NCBI RefSeq assembly: GCF_000025985.1
Contig: NC_003228.3
Coordinates: 2,666,001 to 2,730,000, forward strand
From: Bacteroides fragilis NCTC 9343
GTDB taxonomy: Bacteria > Bacteroidota > Bacteroidia > Bacteroidales > Bacteroidaceae
Length of the DNA: 64,000 nt
Reading direction: 5' to 3'
The position numbers and the translations under genes were made by a program. The notes below the pieces were generated by a model, which saw only the letters and a program-made list of their open reading frames with translations, was not told the DNA's origin and did not search any database. Shown piece by piece: positions 9,678 through 19,500 of the stretch (the stretch's first letter is position 1; every line of letters starts with the position of its first letter).

Positions 9678-11121
9678 ATGGCGTATGCCACATCCGGCAA
9701 CGATGTTCTTCCTGTTTACGCTGGCAGTCATCTTTCTATCCTGGATATTCGATATTTATGGATTAAGGGTGCAACTACCACAGACAGGAGCAGAGATTCG
9801 TGTACAAAGTCTGCTGAGTCCGGAGGGTATTCGCTGGATGTTGCGAAATGCAATTACTAATTTCACAGGATTTGCACCATTGGGAATGGTGCTAATAGCA
9901 ATGTTTGGTATCGGGGTAGCTCAACATTCCGGTTTTATTGATGCTTGTGTCCGGCAAGGGGTGAAAAATCGAAAAAATACCAAGAGGATCATCCTGTGGG
10001 TGATTATTCTTGGATTGCTATCGAATATAGTAGGAGATGCAGGTTATATAATATTGCTTCCGATAGCAGCCACTTTGTTTTATTCGGTAGGATTAAATCC
10101 GGTAGCGGGAATTATTACCGCATATGTTTCGGTTTCCTGTGGCTACAGTGCCAATGTAGTGCTGAGCACCATGGACCCATTAATTGCCCGTACGACACAG
10201 GAAGCAGCCATTGATTCCGGAGTATATCAGGGAAATACGGGACCATTGTGCAATTATTATTTTATGTCTGTCTCTACATTCGTCATCGGAGCCATAATTT
10301 ACAGGATAACCTGCAAACGACTGATTCCTTCTCTGGGACAATATGAGGGGAAACAGATATTTGAAGGCTATAAACAATTGTCACGCAAAGAACGCCGGGC
10401 CATGACAATGGCAATCGTTATGGGAATGCTTTATGCTGCAATCATTTTATGGGCCACTTTTTCTTCCTGGGGTATCTTGCGTGGAGTAAATGGAGGGCTG
10501 ATACGTTCACCATTCATTATGGGGATTTTGTTCTTATTGTCTCTGGGAGCTGCTATTATGGGAATGGTCTATGGGTTTAGTTCCGGACGCTACCGTTCGG
10601 ATAACGATGTGATAGAAGGATTGGCACAACCCATGAAATTATTAGGTGGCTATCTCGTTATTGCCTTTTTTGCAGCCCAGATGTTTGCTTGCTTGGAATA
10701 TTCACATTTAGATAAATGTGTGGCTATCATAGGTGCCAATTTACTGTCTTCTGTGCAGGCAGATCCTTTATGGACTTTGATTTTATTTATATTGTTCACC
10801 GCAACCATTAATCTGATTATGGTTTCTGCTACTGCTAAGTGGGCATTTATGGCATTTATCTTCGTACCGGTATTTGCACGAATGGGGATTGAACCGGATA
10901 TGACACAATGTGCTTTCCGGATAGGTGACAGCGCAACTAATGCTATCACTCCATTCATGTTCTATATGCCTTTAGTGTTGACCTACATGCAACAGTATGA
11001 TAAGCAAGCCACTTATGGTTCACTCTTAAAATACACTTGGCGATATTCGGTATATATACTGATAGGCTGGACAATGTTACTTTTTATTTGGTACTTAACT
11101 GGCTTACCTTTAGGATTATAG
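9667..11121 (+). CDS. AbgT-family transporter (p-aminobenzoyl-glutamate type)
   Basis: This 484-residue inner-membrane protein has about ten to twelve hydrophobic segments. The family members import p-aminobenzoyl-glutamate or export sulfonamide-like drugs. The conserved C-terminal signature is visible: a MVSATAKWAFMAFIFVPVF segment followed by RIGDSATNAITPFMFY. ATG 9667 was chosen because it overlaps the response regulator stop by 11 bases and keeps a short basic N-terminus before the first membrane helix; a TTG at 9643 is less likely. Together with FolK upstream and PabB/PabC across the prophage it points to folate or aminobenzoate handling. Confidence 0.9.
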   Translation: MKSKWRMPHPATMFFLFTLAVIFLSWIFDIYGLRVQLPQTGAEIRVQSLLSPEGIRWMLRNAITNFTGFAPLGMVLIAMFGIGVAQHSGFIDACVRQGVKNRKNTKRIILWVIILGLLSNIVGDAGYIILLPIAATLFYSVGLNPVAGIITAYVSVSCGYSANVVLSTMDPLIARTTQEAAIDSGVYQGNTGPLCNYYFMSVSTFVIGAIIYRITCKRLIPSLGQYEGKQIFEGYKQLSRKERRAMTMAIVMGMLYAAIILWATFSSWGILRGVNGGLIRSPFIMGILFLLSLGAAIMGMVYGFSSGRYRSDNDVIEGLAQPMKLLGGYLVIAFFAAQMFACLEYSHLDKCVAIIGANLLSSVQADPLWTLILFILFTATINLIMVSATAKWAFMAFIFVPVFARMGIEPDMTQCAFRIGDSATNAITPFMFYMPLVLTYMQQYDKQATYGSLLKYTWRYSVYILIGWTMLLFIWYLTGLPLGL

Positions 11122-11163
11122 AATATATATGTGAAAATGTAAGTAAAAAAAGACACAGATTTT

Positions 11164-11194
11164 TTTGGAGATTTCAGAAAAAGCACTACCTTTG
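11164..11194 (+). promoter_or_regulatory. tRNA-Arg promoter
   Basis: TTTG at 11164-11167 and TACCTTTG at 11187-11194 are separated by 19 bases, a full match to the Bacteroides -33/-7 promoter. The tRNA begins 17 bases further on. Confidence 0.8.
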
Positions 11195-11211
11195 CACTCG
11201 CAATGAAGGAT

Positions 11212-11285
<74 letters not shown>

Positions 11286-11291
11286 CAACGT

Positions 11292-11332
11292 AAAGGCAAG
11301 TAGTCTATAAAAAGACTGCTTGCCTTTCGTCA
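11292..11332 (+). terminator. Phage-supplied terminator behind tRNA-Arg
   Basis: A 14-bp stem (AAAGGCAAGTAGTC with GACTGCTTGCCTTT, one G-U pair) with an eight-base loop follows the tRNA, then CGTCATTTTG. It lies inside the prophage and appears to replace the host terminator, which is now stranded next to attR. Confidence 0.7.
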
Positions 11333-11464
11333 TTTTGCTGGTTATCAAACACTTAGTACCACATCATTTCAGGTCAAAATCGTGCAAATTTCTTCAAAAA
11401 GGTAGAAAACAAATAGAAAACATGCCCTAATTAAGGTATGGTAGAAAGAATTTAGAAAACAAAA

Positions 11465-12628
11465 ATGATCATAAGAATAGTCCAAAATATACAGAGAATC
11501 AATAAAGAGGGTAATGCTCCCCTATATATATCCTTTTATTTAGGAAAGGAAAAAGTTGTTATACCTTGTAAGTTATCTGTGCCTACAACTAAATTTGATT
11601 CTAAAACAGGAATGCTCAGAGGTACTAATAAGGAAGCAAAAGATATTAATCTCATCATAGAACGGTTGAAAGCAAAAGTTAATGATATTCTCGTTAAGCA
11701 TAGGCTCAAAAATCTCACACTGAATAAAGAAGCTTTCATGAGGGAATATAACAACCCTTCAGATTTTAAATCCTTTCATGACTTTGTAGCATCTTATATG
11801 AAGACTTACAGTAGGAGATTAGAAATAGGAACATTTCGACATCACAAAAGTTGTATGAGAAAGTTTAAAGAGTATTGTGAAGGCTTACAGTTTCATGAAC
11901 TAACAGAAGATTTCCTCAGAGACTATCTAATTTATATGAAAAAAACTCTATGCAACGCAGATTCAACGGCCCAACGTAATTTATCAACCATAAAAATATA
12001 TGTATCTGCGGCTATAAAAAAGGGGTATATGGAAAATGATCCTTTTAAGGATTTTGGTGTAAAGAGAATAAAAAGTAATATTGACTATCTCACCGAAGAG
12101 GAATTGATAAAGTTCATTAGTTTATACTATGATAGAAGATTACCTGAACGTTTAGAACGAACATTAGGTTTCTTTTTATTTATGTGTTTCACCAGTTTGC
12201 ATATTTCTGATGCTCGACATGTCTGTCTTGAACAAATTAATAATGGAATACTTACTTATTATCGGATTAAAAATAGAAATTGCAAACCGGAAGCAATAAA
12301 AATACCACTTTCAATTCCGGCGTTCAAGATCATAGAGGAACTCCAAGGAAAAAGAAAAGAAGGACACCTCTTTACTTCATTGCAATGTGATCAGGTTGTT
12401 AATAGGCAAATTAAAGAGATCGCATCCATATTAGAGATAAAGAAAAAAGTGTCAGCCAAAACAGGTAGGCATACTTTCGCTACTATATTTCTGAAAAAAA
12501 CAAAGGATGTAGCGACATTGCAAAAGTTATTAGGACATAGTAATTTGAAAGAAACAATGATCTATGCACATGTACTTGATGAAAGCAAGCAGGAAGGAAT
12601 GCAATGCTTCAACAGCTTCGCTATTTAA
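11465..12628 (+). CDS. int: Tyrosine-type site-specific integrase
   Basis: The 387-residue protein has the three-part layout of Bacteroidetes tyrosine recombinases: arm-binding region (about 1-95), SAM-like core-binding domain (about 100-195) and catalytic domain (about 205-380). In the catalytic domain Arg335 of GRHTFAT, His358 of LLGHSN and the nucleophile Tyr367 (MIYAHV) are present. Two positions deviate: the first catalytic arginine, expected in a TGLRxSD context, reads TSLHISD with His246, and the HxxR motif reads KTGR. IntDOT of the CTnDOT element is known to lack the first arginine as well. It reads away from the tRNA target, the normal orientation for a tRNA-integrating phage. Confidence 0.93.
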   Translation: MIIRIVQNIQRINKEGNAPLYISFYLGKEKVVIPCKLSVPTTKFDSKTGMLRGTNKEAKDINLIIERLKAKVNDILVKHRLKNLTLNKEAFMREYNNPSDFKSFHDFVASYMKTYSRRLEIGTFRHHKSCMRKFKEYCEGLQFHELTEDFLRDYLIYMKKTLCNADSTAQRNLSTIKIYVSAAIKKGYMENDPFKDFGVKRIKSNIDYLTEEELIKFISLYYDRRLPERLERTLGFFLFMCFTSLHISDARHVCLEQINNGILTYYRIKNRNCKPEAIKIPLSIPAFKIIEELQGKRKEGHLFTSLQCDQVVNRQIKEIASILEIKKKVSAKTGRHTFATIFLKKTKDVATLQKLLGHSNLKETMIYAHVLDESKQEGMQCFNSFAI

Positions 12629-12675
12629 TTGTACTTTTGTGCGGTTAAGAGTTATCCTTCTGATAAATAAAAAGA

Positions 12676-12726
12676 TGCGGGCGCACAATATTTGTACAAC
12701 TCAGTACAACGCCCGCACTATTTTTA
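12676..12726. terminator. Bidirectional terminator between integrase and lysozyme-like gene
   Basis: Stem TGCGGGCG / CGCCCGCA encloses an inner TTGTAC/GTACAA pair. A T-run follows on the plus strand (CTATTTTTACTT) and A-rich sequence precedes it, so it may end both the integrase and the leftward late transcript. Confidence 0.75.
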
Positions 12727-13125
12727 CTTCATTAACAAATCCCATCCGGCTTCAATATCTGCCATGACTGCGGGAACTCCGTTTTCTACTTGGCTGATGG
12801 CCGAGGCAAAGGCACACATTGTAGCTTTGTCGTCGATGTCTGGAATATAAGTAGATGGTACCTGCATTTCACTGCATACACGGGTAATATATCCTGATGT
12901 ATTGTTTTCACAGGGTGGTGCATATCTGTTTATAAACTCAGCAATAGTCTGTCGGTTATGCAGTTTCCGGTAGTTTTGCAGTATCTTGATCAAAGCACGA
13001 TAGCCGTATGCCATCGAAATAAATTGCTTAAAACTTTCGTCTTGGCTGGGTACAATCTCACCTTGCCATTTATCCCGGTCATGTCTAATATTACCGGGAT
13101 TGTTGTTTCGTAATCCTCTACTCAT
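12724..13125 (-). CDS. Lysozyme-like structural protein (P5-type peptidoglycan hydrolase domain)
   Basis: The 133-residue protein begins with GLRNNNPGNIR and continues with FKQFISMAYGYRALIKIL, the signature of a phage lysozyme-like domain often labelled structural protein P5. Such proteins act on peptidoglycan either as endolysin or as a virion-borne hydrolase. It is the last gene of the leftward late block, next to the tail-tip genes, and has no signal peptide. Lysis timing would then need a holin or a virion route; candidate spanin-like genes sit far away at 38-39 kb. Whether it is the endolysin or an entry enzyme is open. Confidence 0.7.
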   Translation of the reverse strand: MSRGLRNNNPGNIRHDRDKWQGEIVPSQDESFKQFISMAYGYRALIKILQNYRKLHNRQTIAEFINRYAPPCENNTSGYITRVCSEMQVPSTYIPDIDDKATMCAFASAISQVENGVPAVMADIEAGWDLLMK

Positions 13126-13241
13126 TTTCTTGTTTTTTCTAAATGTTAATCATATATTTACAGCGCCTTTGTCAACCAAATATCAATTGAAGTACCATCT
13201 TATAAACTGTACGATTCGTGAGAACCGTGCAGTTTTATTTT
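13126..13241. other. Short intergenic region
   Basis: 116 bases with a partial inverted pair around 13202-13236 (ACTGTACGATTCGTGAGAA followed by CGTGCAGTTT), which may form a weak hairpin ahead of the lysozyme-like gene. No gene seen. Confidence 0.35.
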
Positions 13242-13847
13242 TTAGTCAATGAACTCTTCATACAGTACCTCCATAAAATCGGCGCTTTTCATTGATCCGG
13301 GAATGATCATATTCTTACCGTTATAGGGCATACACAGATCAAGATTATAGCTTTCAGCGGTATTGACATTCAGAATTTCATCGAACTCTTTCTGAGTAAA
13401 TTTCTTTTCTTCCATCTCCACCTCTTCATCCAACTTCTCAGATTTGAAGTTAGTGACCTCTTCCATATACTTGTTGAAAATTGGCATGAAAGCTTCATGC
13501 TTGTCGTATTCCTCTTCAGTGAGGGCAGATTTTAGCATTTCAGGAGTGAGGTTACGAATGTCCTTATCCCCACGGGCCTTGTTTTCCAGTTCGTCGATTT
13601 CCTGAAGTTGTTTATCATAACCTTCCGGCTTCAGCCCTTCACGGGCTTCCTTTACATCCTCTTCAAACTGTTTACGAAATTTGCCGTAATAAATACGGGT
13701 CATCATCACTTTAGATTTGAGCTCTGCCGGCAGTTCCTTATCTTTATAAGCAAGAAGAACGGCTTTCAGGATAGATGCCTTCTTAATTGCATCACTGAGT
13801 TTCACTTTCACGATTTTCTTTTCTGTTTTTGTTTCTTGATTTTCCAT
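13242..13847 (-). CDS. Hypothetical prophage protein, charged and helical
   Basis: I do not recognise this 201-residue protein. It is rich in Lys and Glu, mostly helical in appearance, has no signal or membrane segment, and ends with a less charged stretch (YNLDLCMPYNGKN). It lies downstream of the tail-tip genes and upstream of the lysozyme-like gene, so it may be a late accessory protein. Its first seven codons, MENQETK, and the bases around the start are identical to those of the next gene upstream (13864-14193), which suggests a duplicated translation-start region. Confidence 0.75.
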   Translation of the reverse strand: MENQETKTEKKIVKVKLSDAIKKASILKAVLLAYKDKELPAELKSKVMMTRIYYGKFRKQFEEDVKEAREGLKPEGYDKQLQEIDELENKARGDKDIRNLTPEMLKSALTEEEYDKHEAFMPIFNKYMEEVTNFKSEKLDEEVEMEEKKFTQKEFDEILNVNTAESYNLDLCMPYNGKNMIIPGSMKSADFMEVLYEEFID

Positions 13848-13863
13848 TGATTCTGTTTTAATG

Positions 13864-14193
13864 TTATTCTACGATAGTGTTAAATATCATACCGGATACG
13901 GCCTGTTCGACAGCTTTCTCAAATTCGATGCCGGCTGTCAGAGCCCGGTCCCGTTCCGGTTCATTCTCCTCAGATGGATTGACCATATCGTTCAGTCCAC
14001 GGGTAACCGTAAAGGAATACTTGAAAGGTGCCATGGCGTTCGAATCTGTTTTTTGTACGGAAGCGTCAATGCGCTTGATCCGTTTACTGTCGTTATAGAC
14101 TTCGACCGTTCCGGATACTTTAAATCCGTTGATCTCTTTCTCCACTTTCATTGAAGTGGTTACATTACTGATTTTTGTTTCTTGATTTTCCAT
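13864..14193 (-). CDS. Hypothetical prophage protein, small late gene
   Basis: The 109-residue protein is not recognised. It has a beta-rich middle (GFKVSGTVEVYND, APFKYSFTVTRGL) and no membrane segment. It starts nine bases after the stop of the tail-tip paralogue and shares a 23-base start region with the downstream gene at 13242. Position suggests a minor virion or late accessory role. Confidence 0.72.
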   Translation of the reverse strand: MENQETKISNVTTSMKVEKEINGFKVSGTVEVYNDSKRIKRIDASVQKTDSNAMAPFKYSFTVTRGLNDMVNPSEENEPERDRALTAGIEFEKAVEQAVSGMIFNTIVE

Positions 14194-14202
14194 TATTCTA
14201 AT

Positions 14203-15270
14203 TTATTTGGCTCTAAAGAAAATAGAGCCGGATTGATAATTGTCTCCTAAGTATCTCGCTGTATAGTTTACATAGTTATTTTGAGAAGTCTGTACACGAG
14301 TAAATGATTGAGAGTTGAATGTATACGACTCTCCCTGTGACAGCATTTCTCCAATCGGGGCAGGAGATAAAGACTCACCCATACCACCGAGGAAAGCACC
14401 AATCGGATCAGACTCAAGGAATACTGAGAATCGGGCTTTCTCCCATGCTCCTTTAATAGACGTGAATGTACATTCCAAATGATATTCATTCGCAAAGTCA
14501 TTAACGACCTTATAATCAAATTTAAAGCTGTTCGGTACAGGCTTGGCAAGGGTCTTGACCATGTAAGCTGTCTCTAAAGGACCCTGATTCATTGAAAACA
14601 GAGTCACATTTATACTACTGTAAGACTGCTCTGAAGCTTCAGCGTAGGAAGCAACCATATAAACATCCACTTTACCGTCCGGCCAATTCGGAACATCCAG
14701 TACCACTGCATATTCTTGTTGCTGCATCTCCATAACGGACCTGTTCAGTGTACGGAATCGAAGTTCTCCGTTTGCCTGGTGCCTTACCACCACACCCATA
14801 TAAGCCCTGCTGATATCAGCTATATTATTAATGGATATCTCAGCATTCTGCCTTAGCAGGATGGAGCATCTGAATTGCGAATTGGGATACAGGCCGGGGT
14901 CCGGATGCATCGAAAACAGGTGTGGGGCTTTAGGATTATAGCCTGCATAATCTGAAATTCTCAACGGACTGCCGCTACCGCCGGGAAAATCCCATGACCA
15001 AGGAGACATGGGGGAACCCACAGCCGGAAGAGAGCCGGTCGGAGGAAGGATGATACCGAAATTCCCATTATCAGCTTTCCACCAGGCATCGGCATCCGTT
15101 ACAAACTGTTTGTTGAATTTAACGGGCTTCTTCAAAGAGAAGATGTTCACATTCGCCCGAACCCCAAAATAATCGCTTGAGTTATCCCCGACGCTACCAC
15201 CGTTTGCGTTCAGGGTATCACGAACATCAAGATTCGTGAAACGGTCAGGAATAACATTATAAACAGCCAT
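14203..15270 (-). CDS. Tail-tip/fibre-associated protein, paralogue of the upstream gene
   Basis: The 355-residue product starts MAVYNVIPDRFTNLDVRDTL and is clearly related to the protein encoded at 15476-16561 (MAVYNRIPERFTNLDIRDTL), with the shared NGGSVGDNS and YAGYNP motifs. I place the start at 15270 because the minus strand shows AAGGAGGTGAGG immediately before that ATG and because the paralogue starts at the same residue. A longer in-frame extension to 15354 (hydrophobic SITVKLAISLCLAVLL) is an out-of-frame reading of the overlapping small gene. The role is likely tail tip or receptor-binding accessory, inferred from position after the large fibre. Confidence 0.75.
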   Translation of the reverse strand: MAVYNVIPDRFTNLDVRDTLNANGGSVGDNSSDYFGVRANVNIFSLKKPVKFNKQFVTDADAWWKADNGNFGIILPPTGSLPAVGSPMSPWSWDFPGGSGSPLRISDYAGYNPKAPHLFSMHPDPGLYPNSQFRCSILLRQNAEISINNIADISRAYMGVVVRHQANGELRFRTLNRSVMEMQQQEYAVVLDVPNWPDGKVDVYMVASYAEASEQSYSSINVTLFSMNQGPLETAYMVKTLAKPVPNSFKFDYKVVNDFANEYHLECTFTSIKGAWEKARFSVFLESDPIGAFLGGMGESLSPAPIGEMLSQGESYTFNSQSFTRVQTSQNNYVNYTARYLGDNYQSGSIFFRAK

Positions 15271-15474
15271 CCTCACCTCCTTTCCGAAGGAAAGTAACAC
15301 TGCCAGACAAAGCGATATCGCCAGTTTCACCGTTATAGACATAATCACCTTCAATTAGTTTTTCATACTCAAAATCCTCTTTCTTTTGTTGTAAGGAGAT
15401 TTTATCCCCCCCCCCATTTTGTAACCATATTTTACAATAAGGTTACCTTCAATAAATAGTTTTACTCTTTCCAT
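15257..15474 (-). pseudogene. Small tail-region gene interrupted by a ten-G tract (frameshifted or phase-variable)
   Basis: The reading frame starts MERVKLFIEGNLIVKYGYK and runs into ten consecutive G. As written it ends after 39 residues (stop at 15355-15357). If the tract held 11 or 8 G, the frame would continue through DKISLQQKKEDFEYEKLIEG and VYNGETGDIALSGSVTF to a stop at 15257-15259, giving a 72-residue protein for 11 G. That frame overlaps the ATG of the next gene by 14 bases, the usual coupling geometry. The start overlaps the upstream paralogue's end by a few bases. The continuation looks like real protein, so either the tract is phase-variable, the ribosome slips -1 on it, or the assembly is off by one base. 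Confidence 0.7.
15406..15415. repeat. Homopolymer tract, ten C on plus strand (ten G in the coding strand)
   Basis: Ten uninterrupted C separate TTTAT and ATTTT. Tracts this long are prone to slipped-strand change in replication and to sequencing error. It falls at the exact point where the small gene above loses its frame. Confidence 0.95.
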
Positions 15475-15475
15475 A

Positions 15476-16561
15476 TCATTCAAATCTAAAATAGCATGTA
15501 AAATGATAATAATCATTAGCAGGAAGGGCCGGAACATCCGGCATAGAGACCGGTGTTCTGAAGTTGACGGACTCACCTGCCATCCAGTCGTTTCCTAAGC
15601 GTGTCGGTGTAGTGGAAGATGTTATGCTTTGTGCTTTCTCGGCAACAGTAACACCGTCACTTGCACGGGTCGCAACGACTTTTACCGACTTTAAATAGTA
15701 ATTATTGTCCAGTCTGCTTATTAAGCGGCCCTCTTGAAAGAGACTTCCGGAGTTGATAATCGCCGTACCGATTAAAGATATCTTTCTCGCTTCGATAATG
15801 CTGAGTCCAAGGATGCCGAACGAGTAAACATCGGCATGCGGGGTGACGATATCAATGGTCGATTCATCAAAGCCGTCCTCTGCGTTCAAGCTGTAATAGG
15901 ATTGTGTCGTTTCACCCTGCCAGGATGGAACCTGCGATGTACAGATGAATACCTTTATCCTGACTCCCGTCTTATCTGATTTCAAGAGCTCGCAATCGGA
16001 TATATTCAGAGTTACCCCTCCATTGAAGATTGTAACCGAAAGCGTTTTAATAAGCGTCCGGGCTCCGTATGTGACAGCACATCCCAAATATGAATTAGAT
16101 GGGAATATATCGGCCGGGACAACATTGTATGTTGAATCAAGTGATTTCAGCATCAACTTCACAACAGTGGCACTGCCGGAGGCAAGGATAAGTCCGGAGG
16201 GAAGCATGGTAGTGAATGGTACGGTAGCTTCCGGATTGTATCCGGCAAAATCACCGACACGCAGGTTGTACGATCCCTGAACAGGTATATCATAGGTGTA
16301 AGTTCCGGTCAGTAGCGCAATATCCGCTGCACAGGGGACATTGATACCGTAGTTTCCGGAATCGGCACGGAACCAGTTCGGGTCCTCCGTATTAAACATG
16401 ATATTTCTTTTCACCGGTTTACGTTTGCTCCACATGTTAATGCGTGCAGCAGCTGAGAAATAGTTAAGCGAGTTATCGCCCACACTTCCACCATAAGCGT
16501 TCAGGGTATCGCGGATATCCAGGTTAGTAAACCGCTCAGGGATTCGATTATATACCGCCAT
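15476..16561 (-). CDS. Tail-tip/fibre-associated protein
   Basis: The 361-residue protein is the longer of two tandem paralogues. The first 33 residues match the downstream copy closely (RFTNLDIRDTLNAYGGSVGD), as do a central AGYNPEA motif and a similar C-terminal beta-rich end (FRTPVSMPDVPALPANDYYHF). The middle is divergent, as expected for exposed receptor-binding or adaptor regions. Its ATG shares one base with the stop of the fibre gene (TAATG), so the two are translationally coupled. Confidence 0.75.
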   Translation of the reverse strand: MAVYNRIPERFTNLDIRDTLNAYGGSVGDNSLNYFSAAARINMWSKRKPVKRNIMFNTEDPNWFRADSGNYGINVPCAADIALLTGTYTYDIPVQGSYNLRVGDFAGYNPEATVPFTTMLPSGLILASGSATVVKLMLKSLDSTYNVVPADIFPSNSYLGCAVTYGARTLIKTLSVTIFNGGVTLNISDCELLKSDKTGVRIKVFICTSQVPSWQGETTQSYYSLNAEDGFDESTIDIVTPHADVYSFGILGLSIIEARKISLIGTAIINSGSLFQEGRLISRLDNNYYLKSVKVVATRASDGVTVAEKAQSITSSTTPTRLGNDWMAGESVNFRTPVSMPDVPALPANDYYHFTCYFRFE

Positions 16562-19500
16562 TAAGCAGCCCTCCTTTCTAATTGTTCAATTCTGTTTCTC
16601 AATTTGATATTTTCCTTTTCCAAAGCATCCATTCTCAACTCCGTGTCCGACTTCCATTCATAGTCTGAAAGGAGATGATTCCGGAGGAACCGGGCTGCAT
16701 GCACTGCATACACATATGCGCATACAGCATAGTCCATCGTTTTAAAATCGCTTGTCTCATGGGTCAGTTCCGGAAGGATCTGCTCGGTGTACTGAGCATA
16801 ACCACCCACATGGAGAAGTCCGTCACGATCTCTCTTCTTGCTGTTCCAGCGGTAGTAGATAGTGGGTGAGTCTGCGATCTGATCCAATTGCAGGGTTACT
16901 TCACCCAGATAGGTTTTATAACGTGAGTCGGAACCCCAGGTTGAATAGCCGGAGACGTAGTGGTTACCGGTGAAACTCCAGTTACCGCCGCCATAGTCCA
17001 TGATATAGGATTTTCCGGAACTGGAATTGGTTGAGGTTGATGTTCCCCACCACCAGTACATGTGATCATTGGAGTGTACACCGATACCAAAGGTATTGTC
17101 AGAAGCCCTCACTTCTATTCCTCCATGGTCTGACCTGCCCTGGAATACAGCATACACATTAAAACCTGATGCGCCTGAGCCGCCATAGATACCACTTACA
17201 GCAAGACCGCCATTAGTACTCAGGTGACCACCGGCATAAATCCTGCCACTTGCGTTAATACCTCCGGCGGTATGGATGGCATCGGAAGAGGTACTGCTGA
17301 CATAGAACTGCTTACCGTTATAGACACGTACCCAGGTCGAATCTGTCATGTGGATACCACCGCCATAGGATTCACAATAGAATCCGTTACTTCCGCCGGC
17401 CCTGACCCAACCGGCAGAATATATATCAGAGGTAGTGCTAATTCTTCCGTTTGCATTTAAGGTACTGCAAGTCCAGGCGGCAGAAGAATGGTTTGAATTA
17501 TAGCCGGTCCATATATGGTACATTGTGCCATAACTCGTAGCGTGATATTTTTGACTGCTTATATAAATAAGAGGAGCACCGCCCCTTGAGAAATGCAAAG
17601 CACACATATCCGGGACATCAGTACCCCCATATCCATTAATCCATAAAGTATCGCCCCAATATGAATCAGGATTAACGCCTGTCATAGCTACTTTGACCCC
17701 CATACTATTATTGAAATAGGTTTGAGGATTCGCCTGTTGTCCGCCGACATAGTTCGGAAGTATAAATGTGGCAGATGCGGAATTACCCATAAAATGGTTA
17801 CCATACACATAGTTCCATAAGTGCCCGGCATCTCCCAAGCTATAGGTAGAACTACTATAAGGTAATACACTTCCATTCACAAACAAGCTATTAGCAAAAT
17901 ATAAACTTCTCGCAGGTTTAGTAATGAAATGTACATATGAATCATTTTCAGAGCCTATTTTGATTTCAATGCCATTATACCTGGAATAAAGGAAACCCGC
18001 ATCAGCAATAAGGTTGCCTGCATATACATTACAATACCCGTTGTTATTGATGTTTCTGAAATTAAATTCGGCGGCATTATTAAGATATAATACAGCTGCC
18101 GTGATTCCTGGCTGGTGAAAACCAATTCCCGGTCCGATTGTGGAACCATTGCCATTGACCATCATCGAAGTAGTAGAATAGGTATGGCCGGTAGGTTCTC
18201 TAAAGTAAGAGGATATCATTCTGCCGGAAGTATTACCAAAATATCCTACTTGCTTTGCATTAGACATAAACTCAATAGTACCATCAGCAGATTCATTAAA
18301 TCCCGTGTCATGATCTCCAATACAAAGACTATACGAAGGAGCGTCACCAAACTTTCTGTTAACGAATAATTTGCCATCCGAATCAAGGGTCATTTTGTAA
18401 GTATTGCCTGCATACCACCAGTCAAAAGAATAGGGATTCCTTATTCCGGCACCTACTGTCCAGACGGCATTACCGGCACCAACACCTGTGTTGGAGGTAT
18501 AATATCCAATAGAGGATTCTTGCCCATTCCTATTAACTACTCCTACTTTACCTTGTGAAGTACCATTTGCTCTTACAAAGAAACCTTCATTATTGCTTCC
18601 CCCACATCTAATTTCCCAATTACCTGTAATACCAGCGAGTCCGGATGCTCCTCCGGAGGAGCCTACATGCCAGGTTGTATTAGATGAAATAAATTCAAGA
18701 TATGCCCAATTACCATCTCTCGGTTTAATTTTAAGTCCAAGAGATTGACTTGATTCAAAAGTACCATGACTACCTATTCCTAACTTGATAATATCACTGC
18801 CATTCTCTACGATAGAATTATTAATTTCAGCATTGTAAACTGTTCCATTCTGGGTATTAAAATATCTGATATATATTGGTTCACTATTACCATGTTGTTC
18901 ATAAATAACAGTTTTAATAGTATTCAGACTTGCAGCAGAGGCCCATTTTAATCCAGCATATTTAACACCATTATAAGTAAATGTACATGGTCTTGGTGCA
19001 GCTTCATAAACACTGTAACCAAGATACTCCGTACCAAAGTAAACATTAGTACTATTGTAAACTTTCTGTATACTGAATCTTACAGAACCATTAGCATAAA
19101 TGCCATTATTTCTTTTATAAAACATTTCACCACTACAAGACGCTTCAGTAGTGGAGGGTGATAATTTGCATAATAATACTACCCAATATCCATAATCCTG
19201 GTAAATATCTTGATTAACAAAATATGGAGTTCCGAGTCTGTTAATATCTTCTACAAATGCAAGAGGCTTCCAATCTACTTGCCAGCTGCTTCCGATTCCG
19301 GCTCTATAATGAAGGTGTGAATCTTGGTTGGCAGTAGAAGAGGGACCGGCAAGTTGCCAGGCAGTATAATTTCCGTCCCATCCTCTCATATGTAATATAC
19401 TCCACCAATCACCGGTAGGTGTTCCTTGCATCGAAAAATATGCAGTAGCCTTTTGAGATTCAAGTGTATTTGGCAATACCACTTCATTTCTTCTATCCGT

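Noticed and set aside
14203..15354. 383-codon version of the second tail-tip paralogue with a signal-like N-terminus
   Set aside because: The hydrophobic extension is the wrong-frame reading of the overlapping small gene; the paralogue and the ribosome-binding sequence support a start at 15270.
15355..15576. 73-codon ORF overlapping the end of the tail-tip gene
   Set aside because: Only its last 39 codons (from 15474) belong to the small interrupted gene; the first part is an out-of-frame reading of the upstream gene.
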